Shown piece after piece: positions 11,007 through 23,080 of a stretch of 64,000 bases of DNA. This DNA is from Tetmemena sp. SeJ-2015 (taxonomy: Eukaryota; Ciliophora; Spirotrichea; Sporadotrichida; Oxytrichidae). The translations under genes were made by a program, and so were the position numbers. Positions within the stretch are counted from its first letter, which is position 1. Every line of letters starts with the position of its first letter. The stretch lies in NCBI GenBank assembly GCA_027382625.1, contig JAJKFJ010021668.1, positions 1-64,000 on the forward strand, read 5' to 3'. The notes below the pieces were generated by a model. It was not told where the DNA came from. It did not search any database and worked only from the letters and a program-made list of their open reading frames with translations.

Positions 11007-13053
11007 ATGCATAATAATAAAGTTTTGAAATAGAACTCTTCAGAGTATAAGCAACTTTCTCAAGCCTCACCTGTAAAAGTCTTAAAGACTACTCCATTAA
11101 AGTAAAGTGCTCAAAAACAGTCAGACAGCAATTTATCTGCCACAAATATCTAGGAGATAATTGCCAAGACTATTCAAGACTAAGTGACACAAAGTATATC
11201 TGCAATGATGAAGCAGGTCCAGCAAATGACTGAGTCATAGTTCCAAAGCATATCAAATCAAAATAAGTAAACACCATCGCCTCCATATGGCAGACATAAT
11301 AATATGTCCAAAAGAGACTCTTCAAACACCAAATCCTTATGCAGCAGTATTTATGAGGATGACTTGAAAGCTTAGTTTTATCAAAGAAGCAATGCTCATG
11401 GAGGAGCCACATCTTCTAAAAAGATAAGCATAGACAAGCCTATGTCGAAAGAACAATCTACTCGTCCATCTTTGGCTAAGTAAGCTGTCTTTCAAAGTTA
11501 AAGAGGGAGAACTTAACGTGAGGAAACTGAAGTGGATGATGAAGATTATTATATCTTTGATCCTGAGGTTGATTAGTAGGTCATTAAATCTTAGTAATCT
11601 AGGTAAAGAAGCTAATCCATTTCTAAAAAGTCTAGAAATAACTAGGCTTAGCAAGAATACTCAAACATGGGAGGTTTAAGAGAAAACCAAAGCACTCCTG
11701 CCATTCGACAAAATTTTCCAACTTAACAAATAAGTTCAAATATGGTGAATGAGTAGCAACAATCCTATTAAAATGCATACAACAGCTAAACTGCTTTATA
11801 GAAACAATACTCTCCATTGGCTCAAAGAGGGAGACAAGAATAAGATCTAATGAGGTAAAACTTGACACCTAACCATATGATGAGCTAATACTGCTCAACA
11901 TCTATTTCAAAATTTATGATAAGTTCTTAAAAAGTCTTATACTTTTATTTTATTTATCCTATTCCCTTTTTATTTAACATGCTTCAAAATTAAATTGCTA
12001 CTTCTTTGTGATAAAATATTTATCAATAGATCATAAACTTCGGAAGAATATTGATTAAATTCCAGGTAAGAAATAATTGATTTAATGATTTGCTATCTTA
12101 ATTAATTATTCTTCACCCACTTCCTCTCTTTCTAAAATTATTGTTCTCACCCCTTTTTGGAATTAATCTAAGACTATAATTCTTCAATGGAGGAGGCTAT
12201 GGGTACCCACAAATTCCAAACTAACCATACTAGCCAATTGGTTATCATTAGGCCTACTAGAGTTAATTCTAGCCTTATCAGTCTTAGTATTAGGCTCAAC
12301 AGCAAGAGATGTACTACCAGCGATAGTTGATGGAGCAAGAGCTTTTCAATATAGATTACGAAGGGTAAAACCAAACTTTGGATTACATACCCACAACTTA
12401 TACAAATACCAATAACTAGCTTATGATTTCAGATGTGAGTTAAATCCTCAACAGTGACACAGTTGACCTCAAGAATTAAAATTAGCAAGCCATAGTACTC
12501 GAAGACACCTAGTGCTAACTCAAAGGCGAAATGATGAGTTTGCTAGAGGGAGATAAGGTCGAAGTTCTTAAAATCAACAATGAAGTGGGACTTGCAGAGT
12601 GCAGATTCCACAATCAGTCAGGCCTTTTCTAGTTGTCAAAACTCAAGCTTATCAAGAGAGCTAATTTTGGAAACGCAGAGGGGAGATCTCCTATTGCCTA
12701 AAGAGAAACTTCATCTTCGAATATAGCAGCTGCTCTCTAGCAGTAGTCAAGTAGGACTCCTTAATTTAATTCATTTTTATAATCCAGTAAGAGATAATGA
12801 AGATGATATAAGCAAGATATTCAACACAAGGCAGAATTTCTTCAAACAAAATCTTCATCAGTACGGAGATTAGAGATAGCATTTGCTTAATTACTATTTA
12901 TTGCATAAGAGCTCGAATGAAGGGTAGTCAATGCAGTCACAGCAAACCAACAGCAACAAAAGCAACCTTAAAATGAATGAGAGGAAGCAATAAAGACAAC
13001 AAAAAAATAGAATGGACTCCTCAGATAGATTCATCAATCAGCTTCACATGTGA
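11007..13053 (+). CDS. Gln/Asn/Ser-rich protein with SH3-like segment
   Basis: Starts at ATG 11007 (MHNNKVLKQN) only 16 bp after the previous stop. The first part, to about 11930, is Gln/Ser-rich and probably disordered. An AT-rich gap of about 240 bp follows (11930-12180). Then comes a Gly/Tyr/Gln-rich part (…GGGYGYPQIPNQPYQ…) and a compact stretch at about 12520-12650 (LLEGDKVEVLK, then AECRFHNQSGLFQ) that resembles an SH3-like barrel. A 13-bp insert with pointer TAAT at 12767-12783 corrects the frame to …FNPVRDNEDD…. The last stop is TGA at 13051-13053. Whether the two halves belong to one gene is not certain, because I found no pointer for the gap. Many codons are TAA/TAG (Gln). Confidence 0.5.
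12771..12783 (+). other. 13-bp IES with pointer TAAT
   Basis: TAAT at 12767-12770 and 12780-12783. Removal joins …TPQFN to PVRDNEDD and avoids an early TGA. Confidence 0.65.
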
Positions 13054-13144
13054 CATTAATTATAACTTAAATTACATTAATTGTTGAGCAATTCGATTGT
13101 TGAAAGTTGATAAATGTAAAAATACAATTTATTCTGATTCCAAT

Positions 13145-13733
13145 TCAGAAAGCTGACTTTACAAAGTCTTCAAAGTTAAACATGCCCTAATCGTCGCATA
13201 GAGAATTTAGCTGATTAGTGAGTTGTAGAATTTCGACATCCTATAACCCCATCTCGGCTAAAATGTCCTTAACTCTGTCTAGTTTAATGAAGCCTGATCT
13301 GTCATATTCTTTGGATAGTAGCTAAACGATTTAATTACTTAAGCATATTTTACTCTGAATGCGTTCTTAACATCTATCTCGTTGTATTGATTATTACTTT
13401 TGAGTGAGAAGATCTGCAAGAATTCTAAAACCATCGTTATGAATAATCTTTAGAATAAATTACCATCGAATGTTAACTCATCCTTCTTTGCGAACATTAG
13501 CTTGAACTCTGCCTCTTGCTTTTCATTAGGTTTGAAGTCGACCATTTCAAATATCTTGCATAGTCCCTCATAGTCTATCTTCTTGTCCTTAGCATGGAGT
13601 GAAAATATTTCTCTGAAGTATGACTTGTCTTTATCTGAGATCTTTCCCTTGCCTGCTCTCTACATTTATTTTAAACTTTTAACAATTTATAATTGAAAGT
13701 GATAACTCTTGTAGTTGGTGCATATTCTAGGAG
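13145..13733 (-). CDS. EF-hand calcium-binding protein
   Basis: Minus-strand protein ending at TGA 13145-13147. It has the length and layout of a small EF-hand protein. The clearest loop is in KEYDRSGFIKLDRVKDIL (near the C-terminus), and a degenerate final hand ends …FNFEDFVKSAF. The N-terminal half (…KISDKDKSYFREIF… to …VDFKPNEK) looks like further degenerate hands. A 17-bp segment at about 13325 must be removed to keep the frame (either an extremely short intron GTAA…TTTAG or an IES with pointer TTA). The 5' end and start codon are uncertain. Confidence 0.6.
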
Positions 13734-13888
13734 TTGAAGAAGAAGAAATAACAAACAATAAAAAAGTTTGGTAACTTGGCTCCTATTAACATTTATTCTT
13801 AAAATAAAGATGAATATTATGCAACCATTTTTGCTATATTGATATATTTAAGAGAGTAAATATCATTTGTGATAATCAAAAGAACGAG

Positions 13889-16800
13889 ATGAGAGGAGAA
13901 GGAGTTGGGCTGCAAAACTTCTTGTCTTCGAAGCAAGACACGAGCGTATTTGAAATGGCTTCAGGCCGTTCACAGACTGACCACAGCACAGGAGGAGGAA
14001 CTTCCCTCAGACTGCAAAAGCAAGATAGCTGTTTGATAGACGTCCTCCGCACATCTCTCATGACTGATGACAAGCAGGCTTAAGGAGGTAAGGGAACTCA
14101 AGAAAACGGGATGAAAAGTCCAGGCCAGCTATTTCAAAAGGAAGGAAGTAACTTCAAGCAAATTAAGAAACCTGAAATCGCTTCCCATCCCCATTCAAGG
14201 TAGCCAGCCATCAACATCATAAGCTCCATTGATGACTAGATCAGCTCATTCAGCCAAAGCGGTAAGCAGCACTCAAACACCATCCAAGCTCAGAACCACC
14301 ACAGACAAAGACTTAACTCCAACATAACTGGCTTCGAAGATCGCATGGTCTACAACTAGAGAGGAAAGGTACAACAGGCCAGTGCAACAGCACTACGGTG
14401 CCCTGATGGCGACCCTCGTAATTTTCATAATAAAGTAACATCGATTTCCTCGGGTCTTAGCTGCTTATAGGAGGATTAAAAGTTTGTGATCAGAAGCGGA
14501 GAAAAATAAAAATAAAAGTCCCAGCCTTCTCACTCCAACATTTCAGGTAACCCCATAAGCTCCCTAAACTCTAGTAATTCCAAATTTTTGTCCCCAGTGG
14601 TAGTTCAAAATAACCAAGTAGATTAATTCAGCCTCTCGCAAACTTAAATAGAATTTATATTATTTAACTATGACTAATTTGTAACTAAGGAATTAAAAGC
14701 AGAACCCACATCTTCTCTAACCAGAACCTGTCATAAATAGCACGAAAATTTAAACTCCGAACGACTAATACTATAATAAAATTTATGGGTTCCTCATTTT
14801 ACTTAAGATTTATCTTTAAAAATTATATAAATTTAATATTATGAATATCTCAGCTCTCTCTCAGAGAAAATGGTTTGGGTTTTATCTTAATTGCTGAAGT
14901 TCATGAACAAACGCTCATGTATTAGCTTAACTTTAATAAAATTTGAATATAATTATATAAATCTTTTAAATCAGTCACTTTTATGTTTGAAGACTATAAA
15001 GTGATTTGAAGGGGTTATAAATATGTTCCCTAAATTTATTTGAATCAGCAATAACAACCTCAGCGATTAGCAGCAGCAGTAGAAAATAAGAAGATTATTG
15101 CTAAGAATTTCGGACTTCAAATATTTAGAGCAGACTAGTTTGGAGATTTGGAGAGTGATATGATTAAGAGAACCTTTGACGCTAGTGATAGTGTGAGCAG
15201 CAGTGGATTGGCAACTGACAACAGTGGGTGTAAGCTTATAATGGATGTGATTGAAATTTATAGAGAAAAAAAGAGAGTCAATTAATTACAAGGTTATCGT
15301 TAAGTCTGCCAAAGTAAGTGCCTAAAACAGCACTAAAAAGACAGAGAACGAGTAGTAAACAAGTAACTAGGGACCCATAGTTGACTTAACCAATGGACAA
15401 AGGAGAGAAGGTGCTGCTGCCACTCAACAACAATCTAACTACTCTTCTTATAACATATCGCAAACTCAGATTCACAGTCAAGCTACCTCCACTAAGAATC
15501 AGAATTCTCTCAAAATGGATTTCCTGAGGATGGTAAAGGGAACACACCAACAAGCTAATCATATCCCTCTTAATTCCTCAAAGATAAGCACTCACAATAA
15601 CAAATCAAACATTATGAAATACATGCACATAAAATTATCTTTTATGAAGAGCAATCAGACTATTGATTACGAAGACGACTCTACGATGAAGCACTATATA
15701 CAAGAATTGCATCACTAAAGAAAGGAAGGCGATTCATAGTAAGACAAAGACTAGAGTAACTTTCCATCTTCTCAGAATTAATAAGATCAACAAAGATTTG
15801 AGGAGGAAGGTAAGGGCTTCTTTGATAAGATTATTGACTTCACCGGACAAAAGTTTAAAAACTTTGGAGATATTCTCAGAAAAGAAAGTCCCAATATCAT
15901 TAAGAATAAGAATATCGAAATTTAAGGCGATTCAGGAATGAAGATGTGTTATTTATATCTTGATTCAATTCATTTATTAAGACAGAGAGGATAAACTACA
16001 ATACGAAATCATAGAATCCGTAGTTTCAGTAGAATTAGCTTTTAAAGCCTCCAATCAATTAGGAGAAAAGGCTTTCGTAAAATGTTGAAGCTTAACCCTA
16101 AGACTTAATATAAGTTATAAGTCAATAAAAGTTAGAGGGCTCAAGTAATACTCAAGACTTTGTGATTGTGGAGCCTTTCGAGTAGTTATAGTCTTCTTTC
16201 AAAGGCTAAAGAGAACTAATGATGAACAAATCGAAGGAATAGCTTCTGAATATAAATAATGACTTGTAACTGCCTAGCCAATAAACTTACGACTCAAGAG
16301 CTTTTTAGAGTAAAAAGTCTTCTAACAGGCTCAGATCTAGTCCATAAAAGAGCAATAATACATTTCAAAGAAAGTAGACTCTAAAAATAGCTTAGAACAG
16401 CAAGAATGTTCAGATAAAAGATAACATGCTTGCTTTGATGCCAGATATTCTCAATCCTAATCAAGGATCATCCCTTGCCACTAATCCAAGTACCAAAGCA
16501 AACTCAAGGATGCAAGGCAATAAGAGTGTTTAAAGAAAGGCTGAATTCATCAATAAAGAGCAACATAGGTCATACCTTGATGCAAATAACGTACCAGAAG
16601 CAGCCAAAGAAAACTTGTCTCACCCTCAGATTATTCTTTCAAAAGCTAAGAGCACAAATCTTTAGCCCATTTAAAGCCCTGAGCAGGTGAGAAGTAAAAT
16701 GAGTTAAGATGGACAATCAAGTAATCCTCAAAAAAAGCAATTTACGTTAGGGGAGCTTTTAAAGAGTACTGATTAATCAGTATTTTTAGGGGTCCCAAAT

Positions 16801-18628
16801 ATTCACGACGATCCTGTTCTAAATCTTTCCCGTAAGAGCTCGAATTAAAATAATGGCATGATTCCTGCTGCAAGAAAAGCCATTAAGAAAATGTGTAAAT
16901 CTAAAAGTCCTCATCTAGATTTCTCAGCTAACTCAAGTGCAACAACAGCAGTACCAAGCCCAAACCCTCCTCATTAGCTTGGTTTGACTGCTCAAGAAGC
17001 TTTGGGGAGATACTCAGATGAACTGACTATTTTTGAGAAGACAGAATTAGGATAGTTTGACCAGATATTTACGGTTGGTAGCTACAGAAGATATAATCTT
17101 TAGGAAGTCGCTGATGTTGAGGGATACTACAGAGCAAGGCTTGGTGAATAACTAGGCTATCGCTACTAGGTATGCGAAATAGTAGACAAAGGCGCATTTG
17201 GTTAAGTAGTTAAGTGCTTCGATGTAAAGGAGGGCTATAAAGAAGTAGCTCTTAAAATAAGCAGGAATAAAAAGTTCGACGTTGAAAATGCTGAAGTCGA
17301 ATACAAAGATTCTAAAGCAGCTGAAAGATAAAGATCCCACTGATAGACATGGTGTAGTAAGAGTAATAGACTGCTTTCATTTTAGAAAGCATGTGGTATT
17401 GGTTTTTGAAATGCTAGGGTCGAATCTTTATAAGCATATGAAAAAGGATGATTTCAAACCTTTTACAAGAGACTAATTAAAAAATTATACTCTTCAGATT
17501 CTCACTCCTCTGCAGTTTTTGAAAGAAGTAGGAGTCATTCACTGTGATCTAAAGCCAGAAAATATCTCTTCCGATAATTATTTTTATCTTGTTCACAAAT
17601 GAGAACTGTAATCATTTGAAGGTGATAGACTTTGGATCTTCATGCTTTTCCTACAAGACTGGTTTTTAATATGTGCAATCTAGATACTATCGAGCACCTG
17701 AAATCGTGCTTGGTCTTCCCTATACTCAATCTGCGGATATGTGGAGCTTGGGATGCATAGTAGCTGAAATGAAAACTAAGCGTCCTTTGTTCCCAGCATG
17801 TGATGAAAACGAGCTGCTGGAATTTTTTGTGATGATGTTTGGCCTGCCTCCATAGGAAATGATTGACAAATGCAGGAAGCGAGTAAAATTCTTTGAGAAG
17901 GGTAACAGACTCATTCGCTCAAGGCAAAGCAGACTCATAAACACTGGAGCTAAAAGCTATCCGCTGAAGAAAGTAATCGATCACGATCCCGTTTAAGACA
18001 AAGAATACCTGGACTTCTTAGAGAGATGCTTTGAAATTGACCCAGAAAAGAGAATTACTCCTGAGGAAGCCATGCAACATCCTTGGCTAAAAAACACAAA
18101 GCAGATATTTGATTTGCTTCACAGTCCTTAGCACGATGTGGACACTGGAATCAGCAAGGCCGAGTAATAGAGTCTGCTCAATCCTCAAATCATTCCAAAC
18201 AGCAAACCTCAAAATTCAGGATTTCTGTTTTTAATTATATTAGGAAAATCGAACTTCTTGGAGATAGATTTTTCAAAACTGCTTGGTAGATAAATATTTT
18301 AAAAGATAAAACTAGCCTCGAAAGTTAAGCGTAGGAGGTCCATAACAAACTGAATGCGAGGACATCAGGCAAAGTGAGGCTAACATGAGCAGTACAGTTA
18401 GGAACAAACCCTTCGTGCTATAAAAGAAGGACTAGTTCCTAAATAATGTAGTATTCCCCAATAAATAATAAAGCTGACAACGGCAATACAATAATTCACG
18501 AAGAGTAGAATTAAATTAAGAAGCAGATTTTTAAGGATCAAGTGAATCAATTGTAAAATAGAAATATATCCAATACTAAACTGTTGCATATTTAAGTGAG
18601 CTAAGAGTAAATTTTATTGAGTAGTTGA
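13889..18628 (+). CDS. DYRK-family protein kinase with very long N-terminal extension
   Basis: Dual-specificity tyrosine-regulated kinase, plausibly self-phosphorylating on the activation-loop Tyr. The start ATG 13889 (MRGEGVGLQN) opens a low-complexity Gln/Ser/Asn-rich N-terminal region that runs to about 17000. The kinase domain is at about 17160-18110. It has the Gly-rich loop GAFGQVV, the Lys of VALKI, HCDLKPEN, DFGSSCF, the YVQSRYYRAPE activation loop typical of DYRK, and a C-lobe ending …HPWLKNT. A 22-bp insert with pointer ATCT interrupts the catalytic loop. At about 17300 the frame slips by one base with no pointer pair, so a base-calling error is likely there. AT-rich inserts probably lie at about 14640-15060. 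The C-terminal tail after 18120 needs two more joins and ends at TGA 18626-18628. Confidence 0.8.
17568..17589 (+). other. 22-bp IES with pointer ATCT in the kinase catalytic loop
   Basis: ATCT at 17564-17567 and 17586-17589. Its removal turns HCDLKPENIS… plus a TGA into HCDLKPENILFTNENC followed by HLKVIDFGSS, exactly the DYRK pattern. Confidence 0.9.
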
Positions 18629-18649
18629 CTGAATTAAATTTATTTATCA

Positions 18650-19569
18650 ATGGACGCAAAAGTGTTTGACATCTTGCACTTGAACCATGCGAGACTGCTC
18701 TATCTAATTAGCGAATTATACAACAGCATGCGTCTAACCGAGAACCAGAAGCTAGAGCTCAAGCGTAAGTAATACCCTAGTTTATATTCCCATTACTGAT
18801 TGGCAGATGTTTAGTTAGTTAAAAGAGTTCTGAAAAGTTTGATGAATTTTTGTAGATGGAGTATTAAAGGACTAGAAGGTGATATTCGACGCTTATGAGA
18901 AGTATAAAGATGATTTGCAGAGCCTGTTGGAGGCTTTAGAAGATATAGCTATCAACGGTGACTATGATGTCGACAGCTAGGCAGACTCTAACAGCAGAAA
19001 TATTTTTGAGGACAACGAATCCTAAAACAGCAACTAATCTAATAACCAAAATGATCAGAGACAAAGCAAAAACTTAGCTCAAGCCAATCAAAGCAAGATT
19101 CAAAGCTTTGAGCCGTCTAGTTTACAATAATAGCATAACCATTAAAGTTAGGGAGAGCATCTTAGATTTTTTTCTCATTTTTTATTGAGCAACAAAACTC
19201 AGGAGATATACTAGCAGATGTAAGCAAAAATAAAAAGAGATATTAATTTATCATCTATAGGTGTCCAGCCCTTATGGAAATTCTGCATTAGAAAGAAAAA
19301 AGTTTAGGTAGAAGGAGGCCATTGAATCAAAGGAGGCGAGCAAGCAAGGAGGTTCAGCAGGTACCACAGGAGAAGTGTTAATAGCACAAACAACAGCACT
19401 TAGATTTCTATACAGGGATGCGATCTTGGCATGTCCCCAGTCATGACTAAATTCAATAGACCCAGGAAAAATAATTGAGAGTGAATATCTCTCAAGAAAA
19501 TTTCTGTTCACGTTCTAGCTTTATCATTCCTAAGCATTTAATGTACGAGAAACAATCTTATCACTTTGA
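18650..19569 (+). CDS. Unknown protein with helical N-terminus
   Basis: ATG 18650 (MDAKVFDILHLN). An intron with GTAAGT at about 18766 follows the first helix (…ENQKLELK). The middle is acidic and helical (…DLQSLLEALEDIAI…), then an Asn/Gln/Ser-rich linker, then a helical C-terminal part (…EVLIAQTTALRFLYRDAIL…). Two or more small inserts are needed to connect frames near 18850, 19260 and 19435. The last TGA is at 19567-19569. I do not recognise the family. Confidence 0.45.
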
Positions 19570-19658
19570 AAGAGGTGAACTAGATCGAGAATAAAATTAC
19601 AAGTATTTATTTATTGTTATGTTATTTAAGCATTTTATTAATTGGATTATTGCTTAAA

Positions 19659-19670
19659 GGGTAAATCATA
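19659..19670 (+). other. 12-bp scrambling pointer GGGTAAATCATA (block 2 side)
   Basis: Identical to the reverse complement of 24760-24771. Joining the minus-strand block ending there to the plus-strand block starting here gives …NATAGG-QII-VSSNAWKIV, an uninterrupted cyclase reading frame. Confidence 0.92.
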
Positions 19671-22600
19671 GTGTCTTCGAATGCGTGGAAAATCGTAGAG
19701 GACTTCTTTAAAAGTGATGAGATCGTTTCTGAGCACGGCGGCAAGTTCTATCGCATATCTGGTCTTGTTTAGGGCATAAGAACAAGAGCAGATGCTGTGC
19801 TGCTTAGGAATCTGATTCAGACAGATAACTTCGCCAGGATTTAAAATAAGCTCAGGAGTTGCATCCCAGCAGCCATCATGCCTTACCTTGAAATAGGCTA
19901 TGAATAGTATGGAAGTGAAACCAGGAGGCTTACAGTTATGTTTGCTTCCTTAGGAGTTGACTTATTTACTTATTTATAATATTATCATCAGCATAGACGG
20001 ACTCAGGAATGAAGCGGATTTAGAAAATTGTAACCACTGTGCAGCAGTAAGTTTATAGACAAGAAGGTTCTTTAAATAAACTGGTTATGGATGACAAAGG
20101 AAGTACTCTGATTTGCATTTGGGGGCTGTGTCCTTTCTCTCATGAGGATGATGCTGCAAGAGCAATCCTGACTGCGATAAACATGCGAAGAGAGCTCGCT
20201 AAGATAGACAATACCTGGTGCAATTATCTTTTTATTCTAATGTAGGTATCTCAACTGGAGAGGTGTTTTCAGGAGTGGTTGGAACAAGTGGCTCAAGAAA
20301 AGAATTTTCAGTGCTAGGAGATTATGTGAATCTGGCCGCGAGAATCATGTATTGGCCCAAAAAGTATAAATAGACTGGCAAAATTCATGTCGACTTACAG
20401 ACAAAGAAGGAGGCAGATAACTTCATAAAGTTCGTATACAAGGGTCATCAGGAATTCAAAGGCAAGTCCATTAGTTTACCAATTTTTGAACCAGTCGATC
20501 CAGAAGAAGAAGCAGCCCAATCTTATAAATAGATAGCTTTGAATTCCTACATTTACGATAAGTTTAATGTCTGAAGAAAGTTATGCCTATGGATGTATTC
20601 CTGAAGATTCATTCAAATCCATTCATAATAGACAGGGGTTCTGAATTTAAAAAGAAGCACTGTAAATAAATAGGGAGAGAAAAACTTTTACACAAGGTTT
20701 GTGATGAGCTATATGACTACTTTGATGATGAAATGAGCAGCGCGAGGCCTCACTTCCTAGCCATAATGGGAGAAATAGGAAGTGGAAAAACACTGTTTGC
20801 AAGATGCATTTATGACCAACTGAAAAGAAGGAAGGATTTCCTTAGAGATGAGACTATGGGTTCTGATTTTAAGCCAATTTTGACCTCAGCTTTAAATGCT
20901 GAGTCTCAAATGAAATTCCTCAACATTTGGAGACCAATCTTACAAATGATGATGTTCATTCACTGCAAAAAGAATAATCTTCAGGCTGACAAAGTGATCA
21001 AACGACTGCTCAAAACGACAAGAGATGAGAAATACGACATTGTATTGGACATATTTAATATGACTGAAATTAAAGGTAAGAACTTCAAACTTCCTATCCC
21101 TGATGATCCTATCTAATTTATAATTCGTGAAAAGAGAGAAGTACTCAGAGGAGATAGTTGACGGCGTATTAGACTTCACGATTGAGTTTATAATTGAGGT
21201 GCTAGGAAATAAAGATGACTACTACTCTGATATAGACCAGTCTTAAATTTCTGACGCTGCTAGGAGCTAGATTTCGCATCTAAGAGCACAGAATTTCCAA
21301 GTTAATCCTATGGTTCTTATCCTCGACACAGTTCATTTAATGGATGAGGCAAGTTGGAAGCTTTTAGAATTAGTAAAAGATGAGTGCTCAGATGTGGCGG
21401 TGATACTTCTTATGCAAACTGATACAAATAACTAACCTAAGATCCACTAAGATGCTAGAAACTTTTATCAAGAGACCTTTGGTAACCATATTGAATTGCT
21501 TAGAATTATTGACTTGCCTCCTTTTAAGATTGAGGAGCTGAACTAAATGATCCTTGAGCTAGCGCCAAAGTATCAAAGCTCCATGAGTGAGGAAATCAAT
21601 TTGATTTTCACTTATTAAGTATGTATATTTGATGACTCTGATAGATGATCCAGAGCATTCCATAAAGAATCCTGAGACTTGTAAACTAAAAGAGAAAGAA
21701 ATGAAGAAGAAGCTCCTAGTAAATGAGCCTTTCCAATTCGTGAATGAGGAAGTCTTGCAGATTACACTTTAGAGATGTGAAGGGAACCCAATGATATGCC
21801 TCAATTTCATCTTCAGTTTGCTTTCAGTAATTATCTATTGGTTAACCAATTTTTATAGAACGATTTCTTGCTATCAAAGACCAAAGTCTCCAGCCGTCCA
21901 ATCTTTTAAGAAATTTTGATTTTTTTTTTTCGAAATGCAAATAGAGAGGTGACTGGTCTACTGTTCCAGTTCCTGGCATAACATAGAAAATTAATACAAC
22001 ATTGATTGACAGTTTCATTAAAGACATGCGCTCTAAGATGGTGAAAATAGACTCAGAGAAGCAGTGTAAGTGTATTTTAAAACATTCAAATTTTTTAGGA
22101 AAGGAATTCTGTTGCTCAAATCAGCTGCTGTAATAGGAGAAGTCTTTAGCTCCAGAGTGCTACAGTCAATCTCTCCTCTAAGAAGTGAGACTCAAAAGTC
22201 TATATTATCAGTACTAAAATTTTGGAGCAGAAGGACTTTATAGAAATCCTAGACGAGACTGATTAGAAGAATGCTATTTGCAGATTTAGAAAGTGCTTTT
22301 TAAGAGAGACTATCTACTAGATCATGCTATATCGTGCATAGAAAAAAGGGCTCCACCAACTGATGGTGTAATACATTTAAAATAACCCAAACACTTACGA
22401 CAACGACCCTGAATAGGAAGCTGAAAAGTTACTAAATCATATCCTATTGGCTGAAGACTTGGATAGCGAGGATAAGGTGCCTTTCAAGGCCAAGCAAGGT
22501 CTTATAGTGAAGAAGATAGCAAATAAGCTAATGAAACACCCAAACGCTAATGTTAAAATGGGCTGGCTTACTAAACAAGGAGACAAGCCAAATAAGAAGG

Positions 22601-23080
22601 TTGAAAAGAGACTCATGGTCATAAAACCAAGAGAGTTATCATGGTATCACAATGAGAAAGAACTCAAAGCAGGCAAACCACTTGGAGTTATCTATATGCC
22701 AAGTATCTATCATTGTGTACCAGCCAATACTGCAAAATCAACAGATGATCTCAATGTAATTAAAATATCCCTTAATGTTCCTTATAGATTGGGACATGTG
22801 CATGGAGGAAAAAGGAAATTGAAAAGGAAGGGAAGAGAGAGTTCATCTTTGGAGCCAAGGATGAGCAAGAAAGAGATGAATGGATAGCATGTTATTGAGT
22901 ATCTCAGAGCTAAGGCGATTTATGATAACTTTACTCAAAAATTTTGCAACATCTCATTTCCAATTCGAAGACCTTCCGAAGACAATCGTAACTTTTTAGA
23001 ATTTCTAATTCTTATAATAGAAACTGATTAAAGAGAATATATTTTGAATAACTTGAGTGAGTTTGGAGTGAAGTTAAAAA
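19659..23080 (+). CDS. Soluble adenylyl cyclase-like protein, block 2: second cyclase domain, ATPase, PH domain
   Basis: Continuation of a bicarbonate-sensor-type (ADCY10-like) class III cyclase whose first domain is encoded at 24760-25488 on the other strand. Block 2 begins at the shared pointer GGGTAAATCATA (19659-19670). The second cyclase domain runs from about 19960 to 20460 (…NKLVMDDKGSTL…, GVVGTSGSRKEFS, GDYVNLAAR). A P-loop GEIGSGKT at about 20770 and a Walker-B-like VLILDTVHLMDEASW at about 21320 mark the NTPase module, as in ADCY10. A helical region follows. From about 22555 there is a pleckstrin-homology domain (GWLTKQGDKPNKKVEKR … LSWYHNEKELKAGKPLGVI). Small inserts such as pointer TTAT at 20224-20235 interrupt the frame. 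The frame across the ATPase-to-PH boundary is continuous at 22420-22560, supporting a real fusion. Confidence 0.8.
20228..20235 (+). other. 8-bp IES with pointer TTAT
   Basis: TTAT at 20224-20227 and 20232-20235, only 4 bp between the copies. Removing 8 bp gives …CNYSNVGISTGEV…, matching class III cyclases. Confidence 0.7.
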
